A stretch of 64,000 bases of DNA, taken from the NCBI GenBank assembly GCA_033675545.1, contig JAWDGP010006680.1, forward strand, positions 1 through 64,000. The letters are read 5' to 3'. Of this stretch, positions 1 through 10,887 are shown piece after piece; the first letter of the stretch is position 1; each line of letters opens with the position of its first letter. This stretch comes from Elysia crispata. Taxonomy: Eukaryota > Mollusca > Gastropoda > Plakobranchidae. Position numbers and translations under genes: made by a program. Below the pieces are notes generated by a model. That model saw nothing but the letters and a program-made list of their open reading frames with translations. It was not told the DNA's origin and ran no database searches.

Positions 1-105
1 TTTTTTTTGGTAGGGCGAGGAGTTTTTGGATGAGCATGTGATATGGGATGGTGAAGGTATCTCACCAAAGTTAATAGGAGGATGCATAGAGATTATAAAT
101 ATTAC

Positions 106-365
106 CTTCCTCTTCGAATGTGAGGAGTATCAGAGAGCCAGTGTCGACTACATACTCCAATATGTTCGTTAGTCACTTTCTCAACTTTGTTTGGGAGACT
201 CGAAACCCATTTATGACATTCAGTTGGGTCCTTCGGAAAACCATAATTATAAAATAACCGTTTCACTTTCTTTCCCCTTCTGACTGGCATAGCCGCTCTT
301 ACAGTTTGTAACAGTGCACTTTCTTCCCCTAAACAATAAACAGTTAAGGAAATTGATAATGACAC
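106..365 (-). CDS. THAP-like zinc-finger exon (partial, left edge)
   Basis: An open frame on the minus strand contains FPKDPTECHKWVSSLPNK, then a valine/threonine stretch, then VCSRHW. This matches the second half of the THAP-like DNA-binding domain (FPKxP...W...SLPN...VC..HW) that is common in invertebrate THAP proteins and domesticated transposases. A plausible splice donor (AG/GTAAT) lies at 104-105, just before the in-frame stop, so the exon would end at 106 and continue off the left edge. The frame opens at a GTG, not an ATG; an internal ATG (MPVRRGKK) or an upstream splice acceptor is more likely. The usual N-terminal CxxC half of the zinc ligands is not visible, so the domain is either split over another exon or degenerate. 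It may belong to a mobile element rather than a host gene. Confidence 0.45.
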
Positions 366-776
<411 letters not shown>

Positions 777-912
777 GTGGCACGGGTCATACGCTATCAG
801 TGTGCACACATTTAGAGGAAAATCTACACCAAATCCTGAAAGCATTCTTGGAATGTTCCACATTGAAAGCATCTGTTAGAACAAGGTGCAGCCCAAGGGC
901 GAATAGCAGAGA

Positions 913-1748
913 ATATATATATATATATATATATCCAAAGATAGATATATAGATGTATATCCAATATACATAAATGGCAGGAGAGTCCAGTGAAAACACA
1001 GTGTGTACTAAGCATGCTATAATCAACTGTTCAAACCTCGCGCAGGTGGCTGATAGCTAGCCAGATGATGGCCCATATATATATATATATACGTATACCT
1101 ATATATACAGGCCTATCTAGACAGATGGTACTGCTATATACACATATATATATATATATTGAACCACGTGATATACATATATATAGCACAGCCTATATAT
1201 ATATATATATAAACCTATATGATATATATATATATATTTTGCGGGTGCCTATATAGTCGTTTCTTTGTCAGGCTGTGTTTACACTTACAAGTAGTAGTTC
1301 GTACATTAACTTTTTTTCTTTTTTTTCTTGAGGAGGTGGGGATATATATATATATATATACCTGAAGCGGGAACTTGCTTATATATATATATATATCCTA
1401 TAACTATAAATATATATATAGTCATGTATTTATATATATTTAAGCACATCTATATATTGGTATATATATATATATATCTATATAGCTTATCACTGTCTGC
1501 CTCTGGCCTTACACTTCGTTTCCTTCTGTTTTGTCTCCTCTTCTCTGATATAGGTATATATATATATATAGTGGTCAGTCAGCCCCAATTGCTGCAAAGA
1601 AAGGAGCAATATATATATGACAGTATATAAATATATGACATGTATATATATATACAGTACTGGAGGTATATGAGATACGAGCATATATATATATATCGGA
1701 TATATAGATACGTGGCATATACCTAAACTAGCTATGATATATATAGGG

Positions 1749-1782
<34 letters not shown>

Positions 1783-2017
1783 CGGCGTATAAAGTTATAT
1801 ACTTATATAGTTACTAAACCTATAAATATATATATATATGGTATATTTTTATATATATAGGATATATACACAGACGCGGGCTATATATCTATCTTCATAT
1901 ATACACCCCCCCCCCCTGAGGAGGCTGCATAACCACTGGACGATATACAGCATACCTATCCCACATATCATATATCCCGGATATGACGGTACGTGCCCCC
2001 AGGTATATATATCAGGG

Positions 2018-2062
<45 letters not shown>
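913..2062. repeat. Mosaic of short (TA)n tracts and unique spacers
   Basis: More than fifteen separate TA runs of about 8-36 bases alternate with non-repetitive spacers of about 15-90 bases for over 1.1 kb. Many runs are bordered by ACCTATATA, CCTATATAT or similar words, and the spacers are not copies of one another. This differs from a single decaying microsatellite and is discussed as a finding. A run of C residues near 1906-1916 breaks the pattern. Confidence 0.85.
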
Positions 2063-2070
2063 TCCTGCAT

Positions 2071-3072
2071 GCAACAACTGAAAGGGGTTAGTTAGAAATC
2101 AATGGTTTATTTGGCGGAAAGTCTAAAACTGTCCTTACCCACAGGTCTGGAGGTGAGAAGAAAACTGGACGCTGCTATTTGACTTCCCTCCAGCAGTGAA
2201 CGGACAGAGGTGCTTTAGGCAGAACTATCCCGTTCATCGTGAATTAAACGCAGTGGAAACTGAGGCTACGGGGAAAATACGTGTAGTACGATGTACTAAT
2301 TGACATAGAAGAGAAGAGTAGCATAAAGAAACGCGCACTCGAAGATAAAGACTTTCTTAGAACTTCTTTTTTAAGGAGAAGAGCACTTCAGTACAAAGTT
2401 TAAAATAATTCTTCCAGTCAAGGAACTCGACAAATCATTATGTTTTATAAAGTCATTTCAAGGTGGAGACCATAATGATTGATTATGGAACATTTGAAAA
2501 AGAAACCTATGGAAATCAAAATAACTTTCTTAAATTATTTTTAGTCAGATCAAGGTGACTTGCCCTGCCACAGTGAAAAAGTATTCAACAAACCTTAGGT
2601 TTAGACAGAAACTATTTTCATTGAGCTGAAAATAAGAAAGGAATTGTTGAACAGATTTATTGCTTTTATCATCATACCTTGTCATTATCACCAATGTAAT
2701 TAGATGTATTCAAGCTAGAACATTGATTTGAGATGCCTGTATGATTGTGTGCTTTGCCTATGACGTAATGACGAACGTATTCTTTTACTATATTTCTAGG
2801 GCATATTTATAGCTTTGTGTGATAATCAAGACTGTAGGTATGTTATGTAAGCACACATCGATAATTATAAAGTACAGTGTATTTTTGGTGCACTATATTG
2901 GTGTGTGCTCAAGGAAAATTCTGGACGAGCGATTTTTTGGTGTGAACGCAGGATTACCTGGGGTGGGGGCAGGACAGAGCCACACTATTCGCTATTCGAT
3001 TCAGACTGCCTTTACCTCTAATCTAAGGAGGCAAATTATACTCAGGGGAAGCTGATGCCATGGTGCTGTGCT

Positions 3073-3075
<3 letters not shown>
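2071..3075. other. Unique non-coding sequence
   Basis: AT-rich DNA without a recognisable gene, repeat or motif. Short open frames have no family resemblance. Confidence 0.5.
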
Positions 3076-3125
<50 letters not shown>

Positions 3126-3184
3126 GTCTCTCTCGCACTCTCTCTCTCTCTCTCTCTCTTTCCTTTTCTGTTTCTCTTTCTCGC
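3076..3184. repeat. (CT)n microsatellite, imperfect
   Basis: Two CT blocks separated by short interruptions (CCTCAG, CGCA). Confidence 0.97.
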
Positions 3185-3353
3185 TTCCTAGTTTCCAATG
3201 GATTCAGAGATACACAGAGTGAAATGGGCAAATTTCTTTCTTCTGTTGTTAAAGTCAGGCTCATTTTTATCTTTGAAGTAGTGAAACATGATAAAACAAA
3301 AAAATATTATCGGCGATATAGTGTTAATAATGCCCATGCTTGTGAAGACAGTT

Positions 3354-3432
3354 TTTTCATCATCCTAATCATCATCATTATCATCATCACATCATCATCA
3401 TCCCCATCATCATCATTATCACCATCATAATC
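3354..3432. repeat. (ATC)n imperfect trinucleotide repeat
   Basis: ATC/TCA repeats with scattered substitutions. Confidence 0.9.
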
Positions 3433-3849
3433 AATGTAATGATCGTCTTCATCCTCAAAATCAGTATCTTTTTCGTCGTTCTCTCCACTCCTGGCCCTTT
3501 CTTTACTTCCATAGACTTTACACTGGAGTCTGGATAAATACCTCAGGACCAAAAAAGTTAGTTGACTGTAGGCAAAAGTTGGCTTTAAATATTGCAATTT
3601 AATTTGTAAAGAAATACAAAATAGTGCTGGCAAACAAAGTTGACTTGAAGCAAAAGTTTCCCTTAGGTGTTGAATGTATATGGACTCCTCTGTACTTTTA
3701 GTAATACTTTCTCGTTAGCCAGGCTTTCCTCTTTTTATTCAACTGATTTTCATCTTTGAATCATTTTCTCACTCCTGTAACTCCATTGCGCCCCTATGGT
3801 TCCAAGTAAAAAAAAGCAGTTGGAATTCTTTTTGTAATAAGTTAAAATT

Positions 3850-4044
3850 ATGAATGCGGTTTTGTGTCAAGGTGGTTTGTGCACTACAAAAGCTGGGCTT
3901 GATCAGTTATATAAAAATGGAAAAGCAGAAAATCTTAAAGATCAGATTCGATATAGAAAATTAGTGATGGGGGCAAGAGGACTTAAGACTGACAGGTACT
4001 GCTGCAAATCTTTACCAGACTTTGCTTGGAAAGATATGCAATGA
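3850..4044 (+). pseudogene. Fragment resembling THAP-type transposon protein
   Basis: A 64-residue frame contains GGLCTTKAGLDQLYKNG and then LKDQIRYRKLVMGARGLK. The pattern of a short helical lead followed by LKxQIRYRK is like the 'alternative cutting of short peptide repeats' seen in invertebrate THAP-transposon-derived proteins, where a K-A-L-K-x-Q-I-x-x-R-K motif is common. This resemblance is from memory, not a search. The frame stops at a hairpin (4040-4071) and I see no splice signal at either end. It is probably a relic of a DNA element, but a small real exon cannot be excluded. Confidence 0.3.
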
Positions 4045-4071
4045 ACCCCCCTCTAAAAGAGGGGGTTCATT
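4040..4071. repeat. Near-perfect hairpin
   Basis: AATGAA-CCCCCC-TCT and AGA-GGGGG-TTCATT flank a tiny AAA loop; 14 pairs with one bulged C. Confidence 0.9.
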
Positions 4072-4089
4072 AGGCAAAAGACAATCATT

Positions 4090-7000
4090 CAAAATTAAAG
4101 TTCTGATGATGATTATTAAATACAATGCTGTTACGGTGAAAATAAATTTGACAGAAACTGTTGCTTGATGTTGTTGTTGGGTTCAAGGTTTATTTAGTAA
4201 AACAAACAGAAAACGCTGCAAGGTACAAACAGTATAGATACTTTCATTAGCGAAGTGTACAGGTAGGTAGTCAACAAAAAAGTGACACTGATACAGGTAC
4301 ATAGTATGTCTGGCAAAAGAGGTAGTGAGACCGAGAGGTAAGCAGAGTGGGAAAAACCATAGGTGCGGCTTAAAAAAACATATACACGGAACAGAAACCT
4401 TCACAATTTAAAAGAAACGAAAATTTCTGTTTATACTTTATAATTTTTTAAAGTTGCAGGCTCAAATTGTTTTCATTTAACAAAATATTGATATTTTCAG
4501 GCTTGCTAATTCCTTTACATGAATTGGTTCTCAATTTATATTTTGAAAACTGTAATGTATTTTGTCTCTTATGTAATACTTTCTTTTACAGTCATTCAGT
4601 TTCAGCTTTAATATAAGCGTGTATTGAACCTCAGTTTATCATGGGAGTTTTCTACAACTATCAAAACCATAATGCTTTATCATGTATACATTTGAAAATA
4701 TATGTTCAATCATAATTCATCTGTGACTATTAATTTTTTACTTCTATCATTGACTTATAATGCAGTTTTGAAATAGAAACAGTGGTCAAATTATCAAATA
4801 GATAGCATAATCAGGTTCAGCATCTAAAAAACCATAAACTCCGAAAGTTTCATTACTCTAGTACGAAAACTGTGTTTTTTATGATATAATTTCTACAATA
4901 TGATTCGCTTTTTTACCAATTTTCTTCCAAGGCGCAAAATTTGGCGCTATGCCAATTTTGGTTTTCTCTATCTTTTCAAAATGGCTTTCTAGGTTGCTGA
5001 CAAAAATTGAGTCAACTAAATACAACATTGTGTATTAGCAAACTAAGTATTGAAACAATCTGAAGAATATGTGTTTTTTTACGATGGTCCAAAAGTGCCT
5101 CATCTAGAGTATTTGCTTGTAATGTTGATATGCCACAAGTGTTTTTGGCCATATTTCATGACCAATAAATTCTTTTGTTTACTTTTTATCTCCGTGAAAT
5201 TTCGTATGTGTATAGTCATTGTCTTGGACTTTGTAAATATGTCCTTTTTTGTTTCATAAGATTTAACAAATGACTTTTATATGTCCTTAAAAACAACCCG
5301 ATGCACGCAATTTGTTTTGTGTCGTTATGCGCAAAATTGAAACAGCTGTAAAACTTTTATTTACCAACAGATTTTGATGAAATTTGTTGGAAATTTCATA
5401 TTTTAACAAGATCTTTACAGTACAATTGGGTATATTCAAATTTGCTGGGGTAGAAAAATCACTTTGTGGTACCTATTTACAGAGAAGCTGTGGTTTAACT
5501 TTTACAGATGCTCTCAGACAGTACAAAAATCACTTAAACACTGGTACTAATCAGAAATTCTCAGGCAGGTCATTGCTAGCAAATAGGACTTTTCCCAAGA
5601 CATAAAAAATCAGGTATATGAAATGGCACATTACTCCAACATACTAAGATCTGCCTCTGTCTGAAGATGCTCCCCTTTTTTTTAACTGATTGGCGTAAAA
5701 AAAAAAAGAAAATATAAAGTCAAATTATCTCCAAAGGAACCATTTTTCGCCTGACCAGGTTTTAAACCCTACACCTACAGTCATGACCCCCTACAAATTG
5801 ACCATGACATTCAAAATGACCTTTTAAAATTAGTAATCTGAAAAATCAAAGCTCAGTACAATTCTATATACTTTTACTCTTTGTTCCATTCAGCTGACAG
5901 ACAATGTATTTTTCAAATTCTTCTTGCATTATTTAAGCACTTCTATGCATAGACCTCTGGGACTACCAGGAAGGATGAGTCAAAATTGAAGTTTCCATTT
6001 TCTTTTAGCCATTATATTTACCCAATTCATCAATAGAGCAAAGCCACATGTCTCACATGAATTGTGGTGAATTGTCCACACAAAACTAAATGAGAGCTGA
6101 ATAGTGCATTGTAATAGATGGTAGCATTACACTAATCTTATAATGCAGTTAGAGCAACAATGCCTCATCATATTCTTTTATTGTAAGAGATTCTTATAGA
6201 ACATCTGGTTTCGGAGCTATGTTGGATTTTTGGGTGACAAAAAGTACCCGGTACCTTTCGATTTCTCGAGCCCTGAATTAAGGACGGATATGAATATGCT
6301 TTTACTAAAGCAAAAAGATTCTTACTATTAATACTACCAGTAACTAAATGTACAGTAATAAAACTTATTAGAACCCTTATGTATATACATGTAGTGTAAG
6401 ATTTTTATATGATGATCAACTCGTTTGAACTTTAGTTATACTGTACTATTTCTAGAATAAGCTTTGAGTTTGAACGATTAATTAATTCATAATTCTTACA
6501 AGCCTAGTCATTTACGATCTCAGGCATTCATTCCATTTGGTAAACATAAAACAGAGAATATCAGCCTGTTCTTTTTTTTTGTGTGTATATTTCCCTAATA
6601 TTACACCTTCACTGATTTAAGGATTAGGAAGATAAAATGACAAAACGAGAAGAAATTTTGTTCAACCAGATAAGAATGTTTCAGACACGACTGATCATCA
6701 TCTGATTTAATTATCTGAATGCTATCTGACATGGTCCAAATCTATGAGTATATCATGAGCAAGGCAATGTTTTAATAATGGACAGGAGATGGAGAGTTGA
6801 TATTTGTGCTTCATACCTTTAGCATCCACAATAAAACTCATTCGCCTACTGAATGGGACTGCTTACAATAAGTTTGGAATGATGTACATGTATAGTTTTT
6901 AGACTTAGGAGTTTTCAAAGTAGTGTAACTGGAAATGATTGCAATAGTACATGTATCTCTGTAGTATCTAAGAAATAGCAGAGAGTCTCTTCCTATTCTA

Positions 7001-8048
7001 AGGAAAGATTTAAAGAATATTCATTGTTTATCTTCCAAATAAAATAAATGCATTTATAATTTGTTTTCTTCTTGTTTTTGTTTGGATTGCAAATGTATGT
7101 TTGAGCAAAACATTTATTATGAACAAGCAATTTAATTGATTTTTTTTTTCGATTTTTTTTGTCAATCCAAAGTGCAGAAATATGAATCTTTATAAAGCCC
7201 AAGACTGCATGTTGTAAAGCTCAGCTGGCGTTGGGGGTAAAGCATCCCATCACATGCTGAGCAGTGATTATCTGATCTTAGCTCATTTTAGCTATTCAGA
7301 TACATGGAGCCAATTAAGACATCTCTCATGATAAAATTGAAGCAAAATTTATTCTTTTCAGACTTCAGGCATCTGTTTCTCTCACTATTTAAATGTTTAA
7401 ATGTAAATAAATTTTGGTCATTTTAAATTTTATTACAAAAAAAAAAAACCCAAACAAAACAAAAAAACTAACAAGCTAAAAAGCCTTGGTGGCAGAAAAT
7501 TCATCTTTCCGAGCTATGAGTAAGGCCTCACTATGTCAAAACTTAGCAATCGATGGGTAGAAATGTGAAACATGTCTGTTGAAGGACATGATGTGAACAA
7601 TAAAATAAATCTTTTTAAACTGCGTGTACCAAAAGCAGCATATCATGTCATTTAAGTTTACAGACAAGATCTTTCGTCAATTATTGGGTATTCAATGTAA
7701 CTCGTGAGTGAGTGAGAAAACATGCAAAGAGCTTATTCCAAAAAGCTAATGCCACACTTGGCATAGATAAGATTTAATTGGCAAAAGCTATTGATTGTAA
7801 AGTCACCACTCACACTGTTATTGTGATCATTGACATTCATCAATAAAATTAACATCTCTTGCTTCCAAACAATCAGCATGAAAAAAACCAAGGAGAAAGA
7901 GAACTAATAAAACATTTTAATAAAAAAAATTTATTGTGGCACTTGTGTAGCAATTTCACCCTCTCTTGCCCCTTCCCTTCCCCCTTTGCAATTTCAGTAC
8001 ATACAGCGCACATTGTGAAATATAAACTTTTTTTTTATTTATACCTAC
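4090..8048. other. AT-rich intergenic DNA, no supported gene
   Basis: Several short open frames occur (for example near 5384-5605) but none shows a family signature or convincing splice pair. Poly-A/T runs are frequent. I see no repeat family that I can name. Confidence 0.45.
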
Positions 8049-9437
8049 TGTACCAAATTCGATGACCTCCGGTGAATTGCGTTTCCCTATGCGCATCGAA
8101 TTGCACCAATATTGAATAGTCATGTATGGACTACCGGAAAACAATCTATCTTGACAGATTTGTTGAAAAGAAGTCAAAAGTTTTGTAACAAGCATGGGTT
8201 TTAGTAGTAAACAAAAGGCATTTTGCGTAGAAAACTATTCGTTACTCAGAAGTCCAAAGCAGGTTCAGTTGCTTTTAGGCAACAAATATGGCTTGGATAG
8301 TAGATCTAGGTCTGGCATACCGACAGCCAAGTCAATTAGAAGGTGGTATGAGCAGTTCAATGTTTCGGGTTGCTTGTCAGTTGGTCACAAACGACGCGGA
8401 ATGAGCTATGCAAAGCCTGTAAGATGTGGAGAGAACATTGAGGCTGTTCTCATGTCTGTTGAAGCAACACCAAAGAAATCAGTTCGAAGAAGTGCAGAGC
8501 TTGGGATGTTCATCGAATTTTGAGACATGATTTAAAAATGAAACCATACCACGTTTCCGTTCACCAAGGACTGACCCCGGAAAATGCTTTGCAGAGAAGA
8601 ACCATGTGTGCCTAGTTCTTAAGACAAGTGAGAGAGGAGGAAGACTTTTTGAGATCGGTGTGGTTCAGTGATGAAGCCCACTTTTATCTCAGTGGTACAG
8701 TGAACTCGCAGAACTACGTGCATTGGGCATCTGAGAGACCAGATGAGGTGATTGAAAGAAATCTTCATGTTACAAAGGCTACAGCGTGGGTAGCTTTGAG
8801 TGCACAGGGAGTTATTGGACCTTTTTGGTTCTGTAACTAAGACGGGCCAACGGAGACTGTTACAGCTGATCGATATATGAATGTGCTTACTCGCTTCTGG
8901 CGAGCATTGGGACGGTTCTGCGGCCATGAAGAAAGAGGTCAGCAGTGGTTCATGCAGGACGGAGCCGCTCCTCATACGGCAAGACGGGTCTTGACATGGC
9001 TTACTGACCACTTTGAAGGACGCGTCATTAGCAGATTCACCGAGAAAACATGGGCATCACACAGTCCCGATTTAAATCCCTTAAGACTTTTTTCTTTGGG
9101 GTCACCTCAAGGACCAGATGTCAGGAGAACAATTTCAAACTTTAAATGATCTCAAAAGTCTTGTCGAAGGTTTGATTAGAGCTGTCACACCCGAGCAATG
9201 TGAGGACACCATTCAACATTTTTTGCTCAGAATGCGGAGATGTGTTCAGAGAGATGGTGGCCATATTGAACAGCTTCTATAAAGTTGTCCAGATGGAAAA
9301 CCGTTACATGTTTCTGTATAAAATTTTGTTACTTACTTTCCGAATGATTCTTTTGTATTTCTGTAAAAGCGTGTTGCATTACCTTTCAAGGTCATTTAGT
9401 AATTAAAGATTTTGTGGAGGTCATCGAATTTGGTACA
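8049..9437 (+). mobile_element. Decayed Tc1/mariner-superfamily DNA transposon
   Basis: A 1.39-kb element is bounded by a perfect 22-bp terminal inverted repeat that begins TGTACCAAATTCGATGACC at 8049-8070 and reads in reverse at 9416-9437. Between the ends lies one transposase gene on the plus strand. The exact target duplication is unclear: TA occurs within a few bases outside each end (8046-8047 on the left, near 9443 on the right), so the true ends may extend a little beyond the perfect repeat. The internal gene is broken in several places, so the copy is not autonomous. Confidence 0.9.
8194..9282 (+). pseudogene. Transposase, Tc1/mariner superfamily, broken
   Basis: The start ATG at 8194 opens an N-terminal helix-turn-helix of the DUF4817 kind (SSKQKAFCVENYSLL...TAKSIRRWYEQF). 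Catalytic-domain motifs follow: VWFSDEAHFYLSG (first Asp, about 8670), WFMQDGAAPHTA (second Asp codon at 8958) and SHSPDLNP (third Asp codon at 9069). The last two are in one frame with 36 residues between them, a DD36D arrangement. After this a frame change leads to a C-terminal part (DQMSGEQFQTLNDLK...HIEQLL) ending with TAA at 9280-9282. Two in-frame stops (TAG at 8613, TAA at 8838) and about two frame changes (near 8510 and 9085) make it a pseudogene. The family enzyme cuts and pastes its own element by binding the terminal inverted repeats. Confidence 0.88.
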
Positions 9438-10553
9438 CCTTGTACTCAGGCAGTGACAAGCTTTCAAACTTGTGAGAGACTATCATAAAAAACATGGAAT
9501 CAATGGCAAAATGAGTAAATTTAGGGAGATAAAGGCTAAAATATACATGTACTCACTATTTAAAAAGAAAAGAAATGACAACAGAAAAAAACTGTTATAA
9601 AATCTTCAAGTATGCTAATGTGTATGCTGAGTAATCTCTTTGTTAAATCTGAACTCAGTATGTTTTTTTTTTTAATTTTCAACCCTGACTACTTTAACAA
9701 CTGCAAGATATCTCCATTGCAAATGTGGTCATTCTATCATTTGTTTGATAAGAAGTTTCATTACAGTTTGATCTCAGGCCTCAAGGCCAAGAGTAGGAAA
9801 AAAAAAAAGGAAGTTAGATCAGCAAACTAGTGGTTTAAATTTGCACTGCGCTTCACGCAACTCTCTTACACAAAGCGATCTTCACATTTATGGTATAAAA
9901 CATACATTCGCTCAAATTATTGCATTATTTTGAGATTTCAATGGTAGGGTTTTAAGAAGTTTTGAAAATTATCTCAAGAGACATATTCATTTAGATTTGC
10001 TTTAATTGCGTGATAGAGAGAAAAAGATCCAATGAACCAAGCTGAGGAAGATCTAGATTTTTACTGTTCTACATGGCATTGGAAAAGAATACAGTATTCA
10101 TAGTCAACAACTATTAAAAAAAAATGATTGACATCACCATTATAGCATAAAACGAATCTGAATTTAAACCATATCAAGAGTGGTGCTCACAATATTGAAA
10201 TCATTTTCATTTCTTATCACACTGAAGGAGACCATAGTCTAAGTTAACATAATTTATGTTTTGCATCTGTCAATACTTGACAGACAGGAAGACATCAATT
10301 TAATGTGGCCAATTTAAAAATTTTAGAAACCCAACTTTTCTAGGATGTTTTCAGACAAGACAGATGCTGAGGAGATACTTGTGATGCTTTTAAATTGCCT
10401 TGGATATCCATCAGGTCAAATAAATACCTCAGGCACAAACAATTAGCTAAAAAGTCCCTTTACACATGACTGTGATGATATACATTAACTATGTAATGCA
10501 TTTTCATAATGCAGAAAAATAAAAAGATTTGTGTAACAAACTGTTCTTTACAG
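9438..10553. other. Intergenic DNA before the C9orf78 tail
   Basis: AT-rich and mostly featureless. A 60-bp stretch at 10343-10402 is bracketed by TTTTCAG and CAG/GTCAAA and reads KTDAEEILVMLLNCLGYPS in one frame, but its phase does not fit the next candidate exon, so I do not call it. The 3' untranslated region of C9orf78 should lie in the right part of this interval; no polyadenylation signal is clear enough to place. Confidence 0.4.
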
Positions 10554-10722
10554 AATATCAGACAAACAAACTAAGGCAAAACCAAAAAATCTGAGGCCAG
10601 TTTCTGGTTATCGTACCATTGGCAGAATGAGAGCTTCTGCTTATACACAAGCCTCCAGACTTCCCATCAGGAATGCTGAGTTAGTTGCAACTGGTTTGAT
10701 GCCTCTTGCAATTTATAAGTAG
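10554..10722 (+). CDS. Possible terminal exon of a convergent gene
   Basis: A pyrimidine-rich acceptor (TTCTTTACAG) at 10544-10553 precedes 56 open codons that end at TAG 10720-10722. The peptide begins ISDKQTKAKPKNLRPVSGY, continues RTIGRMRASAYTQASRLP and ends ELVATGLMPLAIYK. Its base composition is richer than the surrounding DNA and codon choice looks protein-like. The exon would start with one base completing a split codon. I do not recognise the family. It lies 64 bp beyond the C9orf78 stop codon on the opposite strand, so the two transcripts would overlap tail to tail. No upstream exon with matching phase was found, so this may still be chance. Confidence 0.35.
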
Positions 10723-10786
10723 GATCTGCTTACAATGCAATCACAGCAAATTGATTGGTATTCAATACATACTAATAGAAAAATAT

Positions 10787-10887
10787 TCAGAATCTTCTCA
10801 TCTGTTTCCTGAATTTCTCAAAGTGGAAATCGTCAGTTGCCTTTTCTCCTGCAGATTTTCTCTTCTTCTGTGCAGTCATTTGAGGAT
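10787..10887 (-). CDS. C9orf78: C9orf78 exon 9 (residues 265-297, stop)
   Basis: Acceptor ACTTAAAG at 10888-10889; stop TGA at 10787-10789. Encodes KKRKSAGEKATDDFHFEKF and ends RKQMRRF, matching human KATDDYHYEKFKKMNRRY. Confidence 0.94.

Noticed and set aside
5384-5605. 73-residue frame with LTFTDALRQYKNHL
   Set aside because: No recognised family and no confident splice pair; length is within chance for this composition.
8619-9011. 130-residue minus-strand frame
   Set aside because: Shadow of the transposase on the plus strand.
10343-10402. Possible plus-strand exon KTDAEEILVMLLNC
   Set aside because: Its donor is weak (GTCAAA) and its phase does not join the candidate exon at 10554.
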